Assembly: GCA_029202405.1 (NCBI GenBank)
Contig: CP119312.1
Location: 377,001 to 441,000 of the forward strand
Reading direction: 5' to 3'
Source of the DNA: Candidatus Devosia phytovorans
Lineage (GTDB): Bacteria > Pseudomonadota > Alphaproteobacteria > Rhizobiales > Devosiaceae
Length of the DNA: 64,000 bases
Part shown: piece after piece, positions 1 through 8,099 of the stretch
Numbering within the stretch: the stretch's first letter is position 1
Layout: each line of letters begins with the position of its first letter
The notes under the pieces: generated by a model
Seen by the model: the letters and a program-made list of their open reading frames with translations, nothing else
The model's database searches: none
What the model was told of the DNA's origin: nothing
Program-made: the position numbers and the translations under genes

Positions 1-4
1 TTCT

Positions 5-871
5 ATGCGTCTTATTATCGGCATCGTCGTGGTTATTGGCTGCGTGGTTGGCGGCTATCTGGGCGTGGGCGGGCATCTTTACGTGCTCTGGCAGCCCTTT
101 GAATTCGTCATCATTCTGGGCGCCGCGATCGGCGCCTTCGTGATCGGCAATACCGGCCCGATCATCAAGGGCACGCTGGGCGCCTTCGGCACGCTGCTCA
201 AGGGTCCGAAATACAACAAGGCGGCCTATATCGAGCTGCTGAGCATGCAGTTCACGCTCTACAAGCTGGTGCAGTCCAAGGGCATCCTGGCGCTGGAACA
301 GCATATCGAAAATCCGCATGAATCCTCGCTGTTCAGCCGCTTCCCCAAATTTGCGGCCAATCACCATGCGGTGGAATTCGTCTGCGACTACCTGCGCATG
401 GTGACCTTGGGTTCCAACAATGTGCACGAGATCGAAGCCCTCATGGACGAGGAACTCGAGACGCATCACCAGGAGCAGGAGCGCATTGTGGGCGCCGTGC
501 AGGCGCTGGCTGACGGTACACCGGCGCTGGGCATCGTGGCCGCCGTGCTGGGCGTTATCCATACCATGGGCGCGATCAGCGAGCCGCCCGAAGTGCTCGG
601 TCACATGATCGGTGGCGCTCTGGTGGGTACGTTCTTCGGCGTGTTCGTGGCCTATGGCTTCTTTGCGCCTTTCGCGCAGTCGCTCAAGAACATCTACGAG
701 GCCGAGTCCAAATATTATCTGTCGCTCAAGACGGGTCTTCTGGCCCATATCTCGGGCCAGGTGCCGGTGATGGCGATCGAATTTGCCCGCAAGGCGCTGC
801 TATCGGAAGACCGTCCGAGCTTTGCCGAGGTCGATGAAGCGACGCAGAACCTCGCGCCCGCGACGCCGTAG
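5..871 (+). CDS. motA: flagellar motor stator protein MotA
   Basis: MotA forms, with MotB, the inner-membrane proton channel that drives flagellar rotation. The 288-residue product starts with a strongly hydrophobic segment (about residues 1-20) and a second one at about 33-50. A large charged cytoplasmic loop follows, then two more membrane segments at about 178-193 and 202-222, the four-helix MotA plan. The cytoplasmic loop holds the acidic and basic residues expected to contact the rotor protein FliG. Its first ATG lies four bases from the window edge, so its promoter and ribosome site are outside. motB follows after 12 bp, so the two are co-transcribed. Other flagellar genes must lie to the left. 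Confidence 0.95.
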   Translation: MRLIIGIVVVIGCVVGGYLGVGGHLYVLWQPFEFVIILGAAIGAFVIGNTGPIIKGTLGAFGTLLKGPKYNKAAYIELLSMQFTLYKLVQSKGILALEQHIENPHESSLFSRFPKFAANHHAVEFVCDYLRMVTLGSNNVHEIEALMDEELETHHQEQERIVGAVQALADGTPALGIVAAVLGVIHTMGAISEPPEVLGHMIGGALVGTFFGVFVAYGFFAPFAQSLKNIYEAESKYYLSLKTGLLAHISGQVPVMAIEFARKALLSEDRPSFAEVDEATQNLAPATP

Positions 872-883
872 CAGGACAGCATC

Positions 884-1804
884 ATGGCCAATTACGATCA
901 GCCGATCATCATCAAGAAGGTCAAGAAGAACAAGCACGCCCACCACGGCGGCGCCTGGAAGATCGCCTATGCCGACTTCGTGACCGCGATGATGGCCTTC
1001 TTCCTGCTGCTTTGGCTGATCTCGATGACGACGCCGGAGCAGAAGGAAGGTCTCGCCACCTATTTTGCGCCGCCCAATATCGCTCCGACCACCAGTGGTT
1101 CGGGTGGGGTGATGGGGGGTACGGCGCTGGACAATGACGGATCGCTGATGGCCGGGTCGACGCCGCAGGAGCGCACCGATGCCTCGGTGACGCCCAAGGG
1201 CGAGGAATTCGGCACCATGCAGGGTGCGCTCAGCGGCAACGAGAAGCAGAGCGGCAACGAGTTCGAGGCGGCCATGGCTTCGGCCTATGACCTCAAGGCG
1301 CGTGACGACCAGGGCTTCCACAGCGCCGCCGCCAGCATCAAGCAGGCCTGGCAGGCCATGCCCGACATTACCGAAGTGGCCGATAACCTTTTGGTGGAAG
1401 AGACCGACGAGGGACTCAATATCCGCATCGTCGACCAGGAAGGCCGGCCGATGTTCCCCGAGGGGTCGAAATATCCCAACGAGACGACGCGTCAGGCCAT
1501 TGCGGCGATTGCGCCGATCCTGCAGCGGCTGACCAATCCGGTGCGCATCGAGGGTCATACCGCAGCCGGTGGTGTCTATGCCAATCCCCGTTACGGCTCG
1601 TGGGAACTGTCGGCGGATCGCGCCAATACGGTGCGGCAGATCCTGGGCGAGTTCGGCCTTTCAGACGACCACGTCAATTCGGTGGTGGGCCGTTCGACAG
1701 CAGAACCCTTTTTCCCCAATGACCCCTATATGGCGGCCAATGAGCGGATCGAAATCACGCTGCTCTATGAGACGCCGCCCGTGCCGGGGAACCTGGCGCC
1801 TTAA
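884..1804 (+). CDS. motB: flagellar motor stator protein MotB
   Basis: This is the peptidoglycan-anchored half of the stator. The 306-residue protein has a short basic cytoplasmic N-terminus and one transmembrane helix at about residues 27-48, containing the motif YADFVTAMMAFF. Asp31 in it is the proton-carrying aspartate of the family. A long low-complexity Gly/Ser/Thr-rich linker follows at about 60-110. The C-terminal OmpA-like domain (about 190-300) shows the expected EGHT and ELSADRA motifs that bind peptidoglycan. It lies 12 bp downstream of motA and is followed by a clear terminator, so motAB ends the transcription unit here. Confidence 0.95.
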   Translation: MANYDQPIIIKKVKKNKHAHHGGAWKIAYADFVTAMMAFFLLLWLISMTTPEQKEGLATYFAPPNIAPTTSGSGGVMGGTALDNDGSLMAGSTPQERTDASVTPKGEEFGTMQGALSGNEKQSGNEFEAAMASAYDLKARDDQGFHSAAASIKQAWQAMPDITEVADNLLVEETDEGLNIRIVDQEGRPMFPEGSKYPNETTRQAIAAIAPILQRLTNPVRIEGHTAAGGVYANPRYGSWELSADRANTVRQILGEFGLSDDHVNSVVGRSTAEPFFPNDPYMAANERIEITLLYETPPVPGNLAP

Positions 1805-1811
1805 GTCTTCA

Positions 1812-1838
1812 GGGCCCCGCCATCGTGCGGGGCCTTTT
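1812..1838 (+). terminator. rho-independent terminator after motB
   Basis: An 8-bp GC-only stem (GGCCCCGC with GCGGGGCC, six-base loop) is followed by TTTT, eight bases after the motB stop codon. Confidence 0.8.
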
Positions 1839-1912
1839 GTATTCCCGGCAGAATTCGTCTGGTATGGCAGATCGTGGCAGTGCATGCTCGTCCAATAGCG
1901 AGGAGTTTTGCC

Positions 1913-2878
1913 GTGCCCTTTCCCGACCTGACGCAGCCCGAACTTGGCCAGTATCAAAGCGCTGTGGAGATGCCGTCCGACTTCGCGGCCTTCTGGGAGG
2001 CGACGATTGCCGAGGCACGGGCGGTCGGCGGTGCGGTCAGCATCGTCAAGGCCGAGACGACGCTCAAAGCCGTCGAGGCATATGACGTGACCTTTCCCGG
2101 CTTTGGCGGGCATCCCATCAAGGGCTGGCTGGTGCTGCCGGCGCAGCGCGCGGGCAGGCTGCCGCTGGTGGTGCAATATCTGGGCTATGGCGGCGGGCGT
2201 GGCTTTGCGCACGAGCAATTGCATTGGGCGGCTTCGGGCTATGCCTATTTCCGCATGGATACACGCGGGCAGGGCAGTTCGTGGTCGACGGGCGGGACGG
2301 CCGATCCGGTCGGCACGACGCCCTCCATTCCGGGCATGATGACCAAGGGCATCCTGGACCGGCACGACTACTACTATCGCCGCGTGTTCACCGATGCGGT
2401 GCGGGCTATCGACGCGCTGGTGGCGCAGGATTTCGTCGACGAAGCGCGTATTGCGGTCTGTGGCGGCAGCCAGGGCGGCGGGATTTCGCTGGCGGTGGCG
2501 GGGATTGATCCGCGGGTCAGGGCGGCGATGCCGGATGTGCCGTTTCTTTGCGACTATCGCCGCGCCATGGCCAAGGCGGCGCGCGACCCCTATGGCGAGA
2601 TCGTGCGGTTCCTTGCGCAGCATCGCGACAAGAAGGAACAGGTGTTTTCGACCCTGGCCTATTTCGACGGGGTCAATTTCGCGCGGCAGGCGCGGGCCGA
2701 GGCGCTGTTTTCCGTGGCGCTGATGGACGATATCTGCCCGCCCTCAACGGTCTACGGTGCCTATAATGCGTATGCCGGCACCAAGAGCATCGAGGAATAC
2801 GAGTATAACAACCACGAGGGCGGACAGGCCTTCCACGACCGGGCGCAGATGCTCTGGCTGGGGCAGCGATTCACATAG
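1913..2878 (+). CDS. acetylxylan esterase / cephalosporin-C deacetylase family hydrolase
   Basis: This alpha/beta hydrolase belongs to the acetylxylan esterase (AXE1, carbohydrate esterase 7) family, which removes acetyl groups from xylo-oligosaccharides. From a GTG start it is 321 residues, close to the family's 318-325. The nucleophile is Ser186 in GGSQGGG; Asp273 and His301 (NNHEGG) sit where the family places the rest of the triad. The GTG at 1913 is preferred because AGGAG lies 7 bases upstream and the product then begins as known members do. Longer in-frame starts at 1874 lack a ribosome site. There is no signal peptide, so it would act on imported acetylated sugars. It is a single gene between a terminator and a stress promoter. 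Confidence 0.88.
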   Translation: MPFPDLTQPELGQYQSAVEMPSDFAAFWEATIAEARAVGGAVSIVKAETTLKAVEAYDVTFPGFGGHPIKGWLVLPAQRAGRLPLVVQYLGYGGGRGFAHEQLHWAASGYAYFRMDTRGQGSSWSTGGTADPVGTTPSIPGMMTKGILDRHDYYYRRVFTDAVRAIDALVAQDFVDEARIAVCGGSQGGGISLAVAGIDPRVRAAMPDVPFLCDYRRAMAKAARDPYGEIVRFLAQHRDKKEQVFSTLAYFDGVNFARQARAEALFSVALMDDICPPSTVYGAYNAYAGTKSIEEYEYNNHEGGQAFHDRAQMLWLGQRFT

Positions 2879-2899
2879 GTTAAGCCAAGGTAAAATCGC

Positions 2900-2925
2900 G
2901 GAACCCATAAGCGCGAGGAGCCGTT
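2900..2925 (+). promoter_or_regulatory. EcfG (general stress sigma) promoter
   Basis: GGAAC (2900-2904), a 17-base spacer and CGTT (2922-2925) match exactly the alphaproteobacterial EcfG consensus GGAAC-N16/17-CGTT. The DUF892 start codon lies 40 bases further on, and ecfG itself is in this window. Confidence 0.8.
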
Positions 2926-2964
2926 CACAGGCCAGCGTCACCAAATTCATCACTGGAGACAATC

Positions 2965-3456
2965 ATGGCTAGCGAAAAGACCCTCAACGACCTGTTCCTC
3001 GATACGCTCAAGGACATTTATTACGCCGAGCGGCAGATCGTGAAGACCCTGCCGAAAATGGCCAAGGCCGCTACCACTCCCGAGCTCAAAGCCGGGTTCG
3101 AACAGCATCTGGAAGAGACCGAAGGCCATGTGGAGCGGCTGGAGCAGATCTTCGAGCTGCTGGGCAAGCCGGCACGCGGCAAAACCTGCGACGCCATCCT
3201 CGGCATCATCGAGGAAGGCAAGTCGATCATCGAGGACTACAAGGGCACCGTGGCGATCGACGCTGGCCTGGTTTCCGCCGCCCAGGCGGTGGAGCATTAC
3301 GAGATTGCCCGCTATGGCACGCTCAAGACCTGGGCGACCCAGCTCGGCATGAAGGAAGCCGTGGCACTGCTCGATGCGACGCTGCAGGAAGAGCTGGCGA
3401 CCGACAAGAAGCTCAGCGAGGTCGCCACGTCCAATGTGAACCAGAAGGCGGCCTGA
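2965..3456 (+). CDS. ferritin-like DUF892 stress protein (YciE/YciF family)
   Basis: This 163-residue protein belongs to the DUF892 ferritin-like family (YciF/YciE of enterobacteria), dimeric four-helix bundles with a putative di-iron site, induced by general stress. It opens with the family signature (LNDLFLDTLKDIYYAE). Repeated Glu/His residues follow in helical spacing (EQHLEETEGHVERLEQ; then AVEHYEIARYG), the presumed metal ligands. The start has GGAG seven bases upstream. A perfect EcfG promoter lies upstream, so control by the general stress response is well supported. The DUF2934 gene follows within 30 bp and probably shares the transcript. The reaction, if any, is unknown. Confidence 0.92.
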   Translation: MASEKTLNDLFLDTLKDIYYAERQIVKTLPKMAKAATTPELKAGFEQHLEETEGHVERLEQIFELLGKPARGKTCDAILGIIEEGKSIIEDYKGTVAIDAGLVSAAQAVEHYEIARYGTLKTWATQLGMKEAVALLDATLQEELATDKKLSEVATSNVNQKAA

Positions 3457-3485
3457 TCCGGGTTCGGATCACGGCGGTATGAGTG

Positions 3486-3707
3486 ATGCGCAAGAATTCC
3501 GAGGTCGCCGATCGCATTCGGCAGACGGCCTATTTCCTCTGGGAACAGGATGGACGCCCGGAGGGACAGGCCTTCGACTACTGGCTCAAGGCCAAGGATA
3601 GCCTGTTGCGCGAACTTGCCTATGACAAATGGCTTGCCGAAGGCACGCCGATCGGCCGCGACGCGGAAATCTGGCAGAAAGTCGCCGCGGAAATCGAGAA
3701 GAAATGA
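3486..3707 (+). CDS. DUF2934 domain small protein
   Basis: A 73-residue soluble protein with the DUF2934 pattern: an N-terminal helix (VADRIRQTAYFLWEQDGRP) and a tryptophan-containing second segment (FDYWLKAKDSLL), then a charged tail. DUF2934 proteins are of unknown function and are common next to stress genes in Hyphomicrobiales. A GTG three bases upstream (3483) is an alternative start. It lies 29 bp after the DUF892 gene with no terminator between, so it is likely transcribed from the same EcfG promoter. The stop codon touches a strong bidirectional terminator. Confidence 0.75.
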   Translation: MRKNSEVADRIRQTAYFLWEQDGRPEGQAFDYWLKAKDSLLRELAYDKWLAEGTPIGRDAEIWQKVAAEIEKK

Positions 3708-3732
3708 AAACGGGCCCGCGAGGGCCCGTTTT
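3707..3732. terminator. bidirectional terminator between DUF2934 gene and efp
   Basis: A perfect 11-bp inverted repeat, AAAACGGGCCC with GGGCCCGTTTT and a four-base loop, gives a T-run on either strand. It lies between two converging genes and can end both. Confidence 0.85.
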
Positions 3733-3756
3733 GGTTCTTGGCGCTGCGCTCAGACT

Positions 3757-4326
3757 TCAGTCTTTGGCGCGTTCGACGTAGGAATTGTCTTCGGTCAGGA
3801 TGACGATGCGGGTGCCGACGCCGATGTGGGGCGGGACCATGACCTTGAGGCCGTTGTTGAGGACGGCGGGCTTATAGGAGGAGGATGCGGTCTGGCCCTT
3901 GACGACCGGCTCGGTCTCGACGATCTCGAAGGTCAGGCGCTGCGGCAGTTCGATGGCGATGGCATTGCCTTCGAAGGTCTTGAGATAGACCTTCATGCCG
4001 TCGGTCAGATAGGCCTTCTGGTCGCCGATCACGTCGTCGGAAACGACCAGCTGCTCGTAGGAGACGGGCTCCATGAAGTGGTGGCCTTCGCCGTCGGAAT
4101 AGAGGTAATCGTATTCGCGCTCATCGACATCGGCCTTTTCGACCATTTCGACAGTGCGCCAGCGGCCGACCACCTTTACGCCGTCCGACATGCGGCGCAT
4201 GTTGACGTTGGTGATGGAATTGCCCTTGCCGGGATGGACGTTTTCAGCGGTGAGCACGACATGCAGATTGCCGTCCTGCTCGACGACATTGCCCTTGCGC
4301 AGCGAAGAGGCGATGACCTTGACCAT
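3757..4326 (-). CDS. efp: translation elongation factor P
   Basis: EF-P binds the ribosome between the P and E sites and relieves stalling at consecutive prolines. The 189-residue protein has the three-domain EF-P length. Domain I contains HPGKGNS, with Lys34 at the loop tip, the residue that EpmA and EpmB modify with beta-lysine. The C-terminal part (VPPHIGVGTRIVIL) is the usual end of domain III. It is divergent from epmA and epmB (127 bp between starts), so substrate and both modifying enzymes are encoded together. The shared terminator at 3707-3732 ends it. Confidence 0.97.
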   Translation of the reverse strand: MVKVIASSLRKGNVVEQDGNLHVVLTAENVHPGKGNSITNVNMRRMSDGVKVVGRWRTVEMVEKADVDEREYDYLYSDGEGHHFMEPVSYEQLVVSDDVIGDQKAYLTDGMKVYLKTFEGNAIAIELPQRLTFEIVETEPVVKGQTASSSYKPAVLNNGLKVMVPPHIGVGTRIVILTEDNSYVERAKD

Positions 4327-4453
4327 TATTCTTCCTTGTTCAACTCATTGGCGCGTCGTAGAGGCAGGCCGTCTTGCTGCGCCGGAATAGACTTTCGTGC
4401 GCCAACTACCCTATCTCGCGAGAAATCGCCAGCCCGGCCGTCATAAAGGTCAG

Positions 4454-5509
4454 ATGAGCACAACGGAAAATCAGCCCTCACCCTGGTGGACCCCTTCGGT
4501 ACATGCCGACCGGCGGCCGATCCTGCTCGCGCGGGGCCGGATCGAGGCGGCTATCCGCAGCTACCTGGCGGACCGCGACTTCCTGATGGTCGATCCGCCG
4601 GGACTGCAGCGCTCGCCGGGCAATGAGACGCATCTGCATGCCTTTGGCACGACCATGATCGGCAATGACGGGGCGGGGGCGCAAATGTATCTGCACACCT
4701 CGCCCGAATTCACGATGAAGAAGCTCCTCGCAGCCGGCGAGCGGCGGATTGCAAGCCTGCAGCATGTGTGGCGCAACCGCGAGCGTAGCGCGCTGCACCA
4801 TCCCGAATTCACCATGCTGGAATGGTATCGCGCGGGCGAGCCCTATGAGGCGGTGATCCGCGATTGCCTCGCCATGTTGACGCTGGCGGCCAAGGCAACA
4901 AAGTCCAGGGTGCTGCGCTATCGCGACCGCGAATGCGACCCCTTCGTCGAGGCCGAGCGGCTGAGCGTGGTCGAGGCTTTTTCCCGATATGCCGGGATCG
5001 AACTGTTGGCAACGATGGATGCGGACGGCGTGACCGATGGCGAGTTGTTGGCCGCGCAGATGCTGGCGCAGGGACTGGCGGTGCCGGAGGATCGGAGCTG
5101 GAGCTATCTGTTCAGCCGGGTGCTGGTGGAAAAGGTCGAGCCCAACCTGGGAATCGGGCGGGTGACGGTGCTGGATCGCTATCCCGCCGCCGAGGCAGCG
5201 CTGGCGCGGCGGACGTCGGATGACCGGCGCGTGTCGGAGCGGTTCGAGCTTTATGCCTGCGGCGTTGAACTGGCCAATGGGTTTGGCGAATTGACGGATC
5301 CCGAAGAGCAGCACCGGCGTTTTGAAGCCGAGATGGATGAGAAGCACCGCATCTATGGCGAACGCTATCCGGTCGACGCGGATTTCCTGTCGGCCTTGGC
5401 ACTGATGCCGGAGGCCTCTGGCGTGGCGCTGGGTTTTGACCGGCTGGTCATGCTGGCGACATCAGCGCCGCGCATCGATGCCGTGCTCTGGGCGCCGGTG
5501 GCGCAATGA
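4454..5509 (+). CDS. epmA: EF-P--(R)-beta-lysine ligase EpmA
   Basis: EpmA (GenX/PoxA/YjeA) is a lysyl-tRNA-synthetase-like enzyme that lacks the anticodon-binding domain and attaches beta-lysine to Lys34 of EF-P. The 351-residue product shows class II synthetase features: motif 2 at VWRNRERSALHHPEFTMLEW, and motif 3 at SGVALGFDRLVML near the end. AAAGGT lies just upstream of the ATG at 4454; an in-frame start at 4397 would add 19 residues with no family counterpart. Its stop overlaps the epmB start by four bases (ATGA), so the pair is translationally coupled. efp is divergent and adjacent. Confidence 0.93.
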   Translation: MSTTENQPSPWWTPSVHADRRPILLARGRIEAAIRSYLADRDFLMVDPPGLQRSPGNETHLHAFGTTMIGNDGAGAQMYLHTSPEFTMKKLLAAGERRIASLQHVWRNRERSALHHPEFTMLEWYRAGEPYEAVIRDCLAMLTLAAKATKSRVLRYRDRECDPFVEAERLSVVEAFSRYAGIELLATMDADGVTDGELLAAQMLAQGLAVPEDRSWSYLFSRVLVEKVEPNLGIGRVTVLDRYPAAEAALARRTSDDRRVSERFELYACGVELANGFGELTDPEEQHRRFEAEMDEKHRIYGERYPVDADFLSALALMPEASGVALGFDRLVMLATSAPRIDAVLWAPVAQ

Positions 5510-6570
5510 GTATTCTGCCGTTCAAGAACCCGGCAAGGGAACGTTCGATCAAGTCGGTGGAGGGGCTGGTCGAGGCGGGTCTCGCTGCGGCGGATGCCGG
5601 GCTGGGCGCCGTTACCGAAAAATATGCCGTCGCCATCACTCCGGCCGTGCTGGCGTTGATCGATCCGAGTGATCCCGATGATCCGATGGCGCGCCAGTTC
5701 GTGCCGACGGCGGCGGAGCTGGTGACGACGCCGGATGAGCTGGCTGATCCGATCGGCGATCTCAGCCATTCGCCGGTGGAGGGGATCGTGCATCGCTATC
5801 CCGACCGGGTGCTGCTCAAGGCGGTGCACGTCTGTCCGGTCTATTGTCGTTTCTGCTTCCGCCGCGAAATGGTGGGGCCGCAGGGCTTGGGCACGCTGAC
5901 CGGTCCCGAACTGGATGCGGCGATCGCCTATATCGCCAGCCACGACGAAATCTGGGAGGTGATCCTCACCGGTGGCGATCCGCTGGTGCTGTCGTCGCGC
6001 AGGCTGCGCGAACTGATGGCGCGGCTGGCGGGGATCGAGCACGTCAAGATCGTGCGCTTTCATACGCGGGTGCCGGTGGTGGAGCCGGAGCGGGTCGATG
6101 CGGAGATGGTTGCGGCGCTGAAAGCCTCGGGCAAGGCGACCTATCTGGCGGTACATGCCAATCATCCGCGCGAATTCAGTCCGTCTGCCAAGGAAGCGCT
6201 GGCGCTTCTGGCCGATAGCGGCGTGGTGCTGATCAGCCAGTCGGTGCTGCTGCGTGGCGTCAACGACGATGTCGAGACGCTGGCGGCGCTAATGAAGGGC
6301 TTTGTCGAGAACCGGGTGAAGCCCTATTACCTGCATCATCCGGACCTGGCACCGGGCACCAGCCATTTCCGCCTCTCCATCGACGAGGGCCAGAGGCTGG
6401 TTACGGCGCTGCGCGGCAGGATTTCGGGCCTGGCGCAGCCGACCTATATTCTCGATATCCCCGGCGGGCACGGCAAGGCCGAGATCGGCGCTTCGGTGAT
6501 TTCGGGACAGGACGGGTGCTTCACAGTGCGGGACTGGCAGGGCGGCGAACACCAATACCCGCCGCGCTGA
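5506..6570 (+). CDS. epmB: EF-P beta-lysylation protein EpmB (lysine 2,3-aminomutase family)
   Basis: A radical-SAM enzyme of the KamA/EpmB family, converting (S)-alpha-lysine to (R)-beta-lysine for EF-P modification. The 354-residue protein carries the CxxxCxxC cluster motif as CPVYCRFC (Cys110, Cys114, Cys117), and the family's LTGGDPL strand. The C-terminal part (YYLHHPDLAPGTSHF) contains PLP-site elements of the family. The length suits EpmB (about 340) rather than catabolic lysine 2,3-aminomutase (over 400), and the four-base overlap with epmA fixes the assignment. Confidence 0.92.
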   Translation: MSILPFKNPARERSIKSVEGLVEAGLAAADAGLGAVTEKYAVAITPAVLALIDPSDPDDPMARQFVPTAAELVTTPDELADPIGDLSHSPVEGIVHRYPDRVLLKAVHVCPVYCRFCFRREMVGPQGLGTLTGPELDAAIAYIASHDEIWEVILTGGDPLVLSSRRLRELMARLAGIEHVKIVRFHTRVPVVEPERVDAEMVAALKASGKATYLAVHANHPREFSPSAKEALALLADSGVVLISQSVLLRGVNDDVETLAALMKGFVENRVKPYYLHHPDLAPGTSHFRLSIDEGQRLVTALRGRISGLAQPTYILDIPGGHGKAEIGASVISGQDGCFTVRDWQGGEHQYPPR

Positions 6571-6632
6571 TTTCTCTTTGTTCAGAGGGACGTGCTAGGA
6601 AGAGCGCCCGTCACGAAGAACGCGCCCTCTAG

Positions 6633-7946
6633 ATGTCTCCACTCGTCGGAATTTTTCTGCTGCTGGCCCTGATTGGCGCCAGCGTGATCATTGCCCTGTC
6701 GGAAATCGCCTTTGCGGCGGCGCGCGAGGTGCGGATCCGTTCGCTGGCTGAGGCGGGCGACAAGCGGGCGCTGCGTTTCGTGGCGCTGCGGGCCAATGCC
6801 GGCAATGTGCTGACGGCGCTGCAAATTGCCACCAATGCCGTGTCGATCCTCGCCGGTACGCTGGGCGAGGATACGCTGGGGCCGGTGTTCCGCGGTGGGC
6901 TTCTGGCGCTGGGTGTGGATCCCGGCGTGGCGGGCATCACCGGGTCGATCCTGGCCTTTTGTCTCGTCACATCGGCTTTCGTGCTGTTTGCCGACCTGAC
7001 GCCAAAACGCGTGGCCATGCTGGTGCCCGAAGAGGTGGCGCTGTCCATGGTCTGGTTCCCAGAACTGGCCGTTGTCGTGCTCAAGCCGCTGGTCTGGCTG
7101 TTCGGCAAGCTGTCGGATGGGGTGATCTCGCTGCTGCGGCTCGAGCCCAAGGTGGCGGCCGACGAGGTGACGGCCGAGGATTTCCGGCTGATCCTCGCGG
7201 GCGGGGCGGCCTCGGGCGTCTTGATGAAGAATGAGCACCGGCTCATCGAGAACGTGCTGGCGCTGGAATTGCGCAGCGTCACCTCGGTGATGACCATTCG
7301 CGACGACATCGTTTATCTCGACATCAGCGATCCGCACGAGGTGCAACAGGACAAGGTGCGGCGGCGACCGTTTTCGCATTATCCGATCTGCGATGGCGGG
7401 ATCGATGCGGTGATCGGCTGCGTGCGCGCCGAGGACGTGCTGGCCACGGCGATCGACCGGGCCGAGCAGGTGGATTTCGCCAAGGCGCGGCGCGATGTGC
7501 TGTCGGTGCCCGATACGCTCAATGTGTGGGAAGTGCTGGCCGAATTCCAGGCGCAGAGCACCGGCTTTGCGCTGGTGGTCAGCGAATATGCACTGGTGGT
7601 GGGGGTCGTGACCTTCAAGGACCTGATGGGCGCGCTGATGCAGGGCCTGGCCAATCCCTTCGAGGAGCAGGCCATTCTCAAGCGCGACGACCAGAGCTGG
7701 CTGGTAGATGGCATGGCGCCCTTTGTCGACGTGACGCGGGCGCTGCATATCAAGCATCTGGCGCCCGAGGCGTCTTATGAAACCATCGGCGGCTTTATCG
7801 TGCACCGCCTGCGCCGCGCTGCGCGCAAGGGCGACCGGGTGGAAGCGGCGGGCTATGTGTTCGAAGTGGTCGATGCCGACAAGATGCGGCTCAACCAGCT
7901 TCTGGTGACCAAGACCTCGGGCAAGAGCAAGATCATCGCTGGCTGA
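6633..7946 (+). CDS. CNNM/CorC-HlyC family transmembrane protein
   Basis: This 437-residue protein belongs to the CNNM (DUF21)-CBS-CorC_HlyC family, whose members are linked to Mg2+ or Co2+ efflux; older annotation calls them hemolysins. Residues 1-180 form the DUF21 membrane domain with about four hydrophobic segments; the first begins at the initiator. Residues about 210-335 form a CBS-domain pair, recognisable from SVMTIRDDIVYLDI and the later GVVTFKDLMGAL. The last 90 residues (WLVDGMAPFVDV, then GGFIVHRLRRAARKGD) form the CorC_HlyC domain. It is 62 bp from epmB, with no terminator seen, so read-through is possible. Ion specificity cannot be read from the sequence. Confidence 0.88.
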   Translation: MSPLVGIFLLLALIGASVIIALSEIAFAAAREVRIRSLAEAGDKRALRFVALRANAGNVLTALQIATNAVSILAGTLGEDTLGPVFRGGLLALGVDPGVAGITGSILAFCLVTSAFVLFADLTPKRVAMLVPEEVALSMVWFPELAVVVLKPLVWLFGKLSDGVISLLRLEPKVAADEVTAEDFRLILAGGAASGVLMKNEHRLIENVLALELRSVTSVMTIRDDIVYLDISDPHEVQQDKVRRRPFSHYPICDGGIDAVIGCVRAEDVLATAIDRAEQVDFAKARRDVLSVPDTLNVWEVLAEFQAQSTGFALVVSEYALVVGVVTFKDLMGALMQGLANPFEEQAILKRDDQSWLVDGMAPFVDVTRALHIKHLAPEASYETIGGFIVHRLRRAARKGDRVEAAGYVFEVVDADKMRLNQLLVTKTSGKSKIIAG

Positions 7947-8099
7947 GGCTTTGGTGGGTGGTTGCTCGTTGAGGAACGAACTTCGAAGACTTGCGCCAAT
8001 CGAGGCGTGATCGCAAAGGGTTAGCCGGGCTCACGTTTGCTTGAGGCAAAAGTGTAGGCTAACACTTCGCACAGAGCTTTTCTCCGCGAGTCCCTTTTC

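Noticed and set aside
7950..8099. EcfG promoter before the DUF3592 gene (GGAAC at 7973)
   Set aside because: At 16 or 17 bases the -10 position reads CGCC or GCCA, not CGTT.
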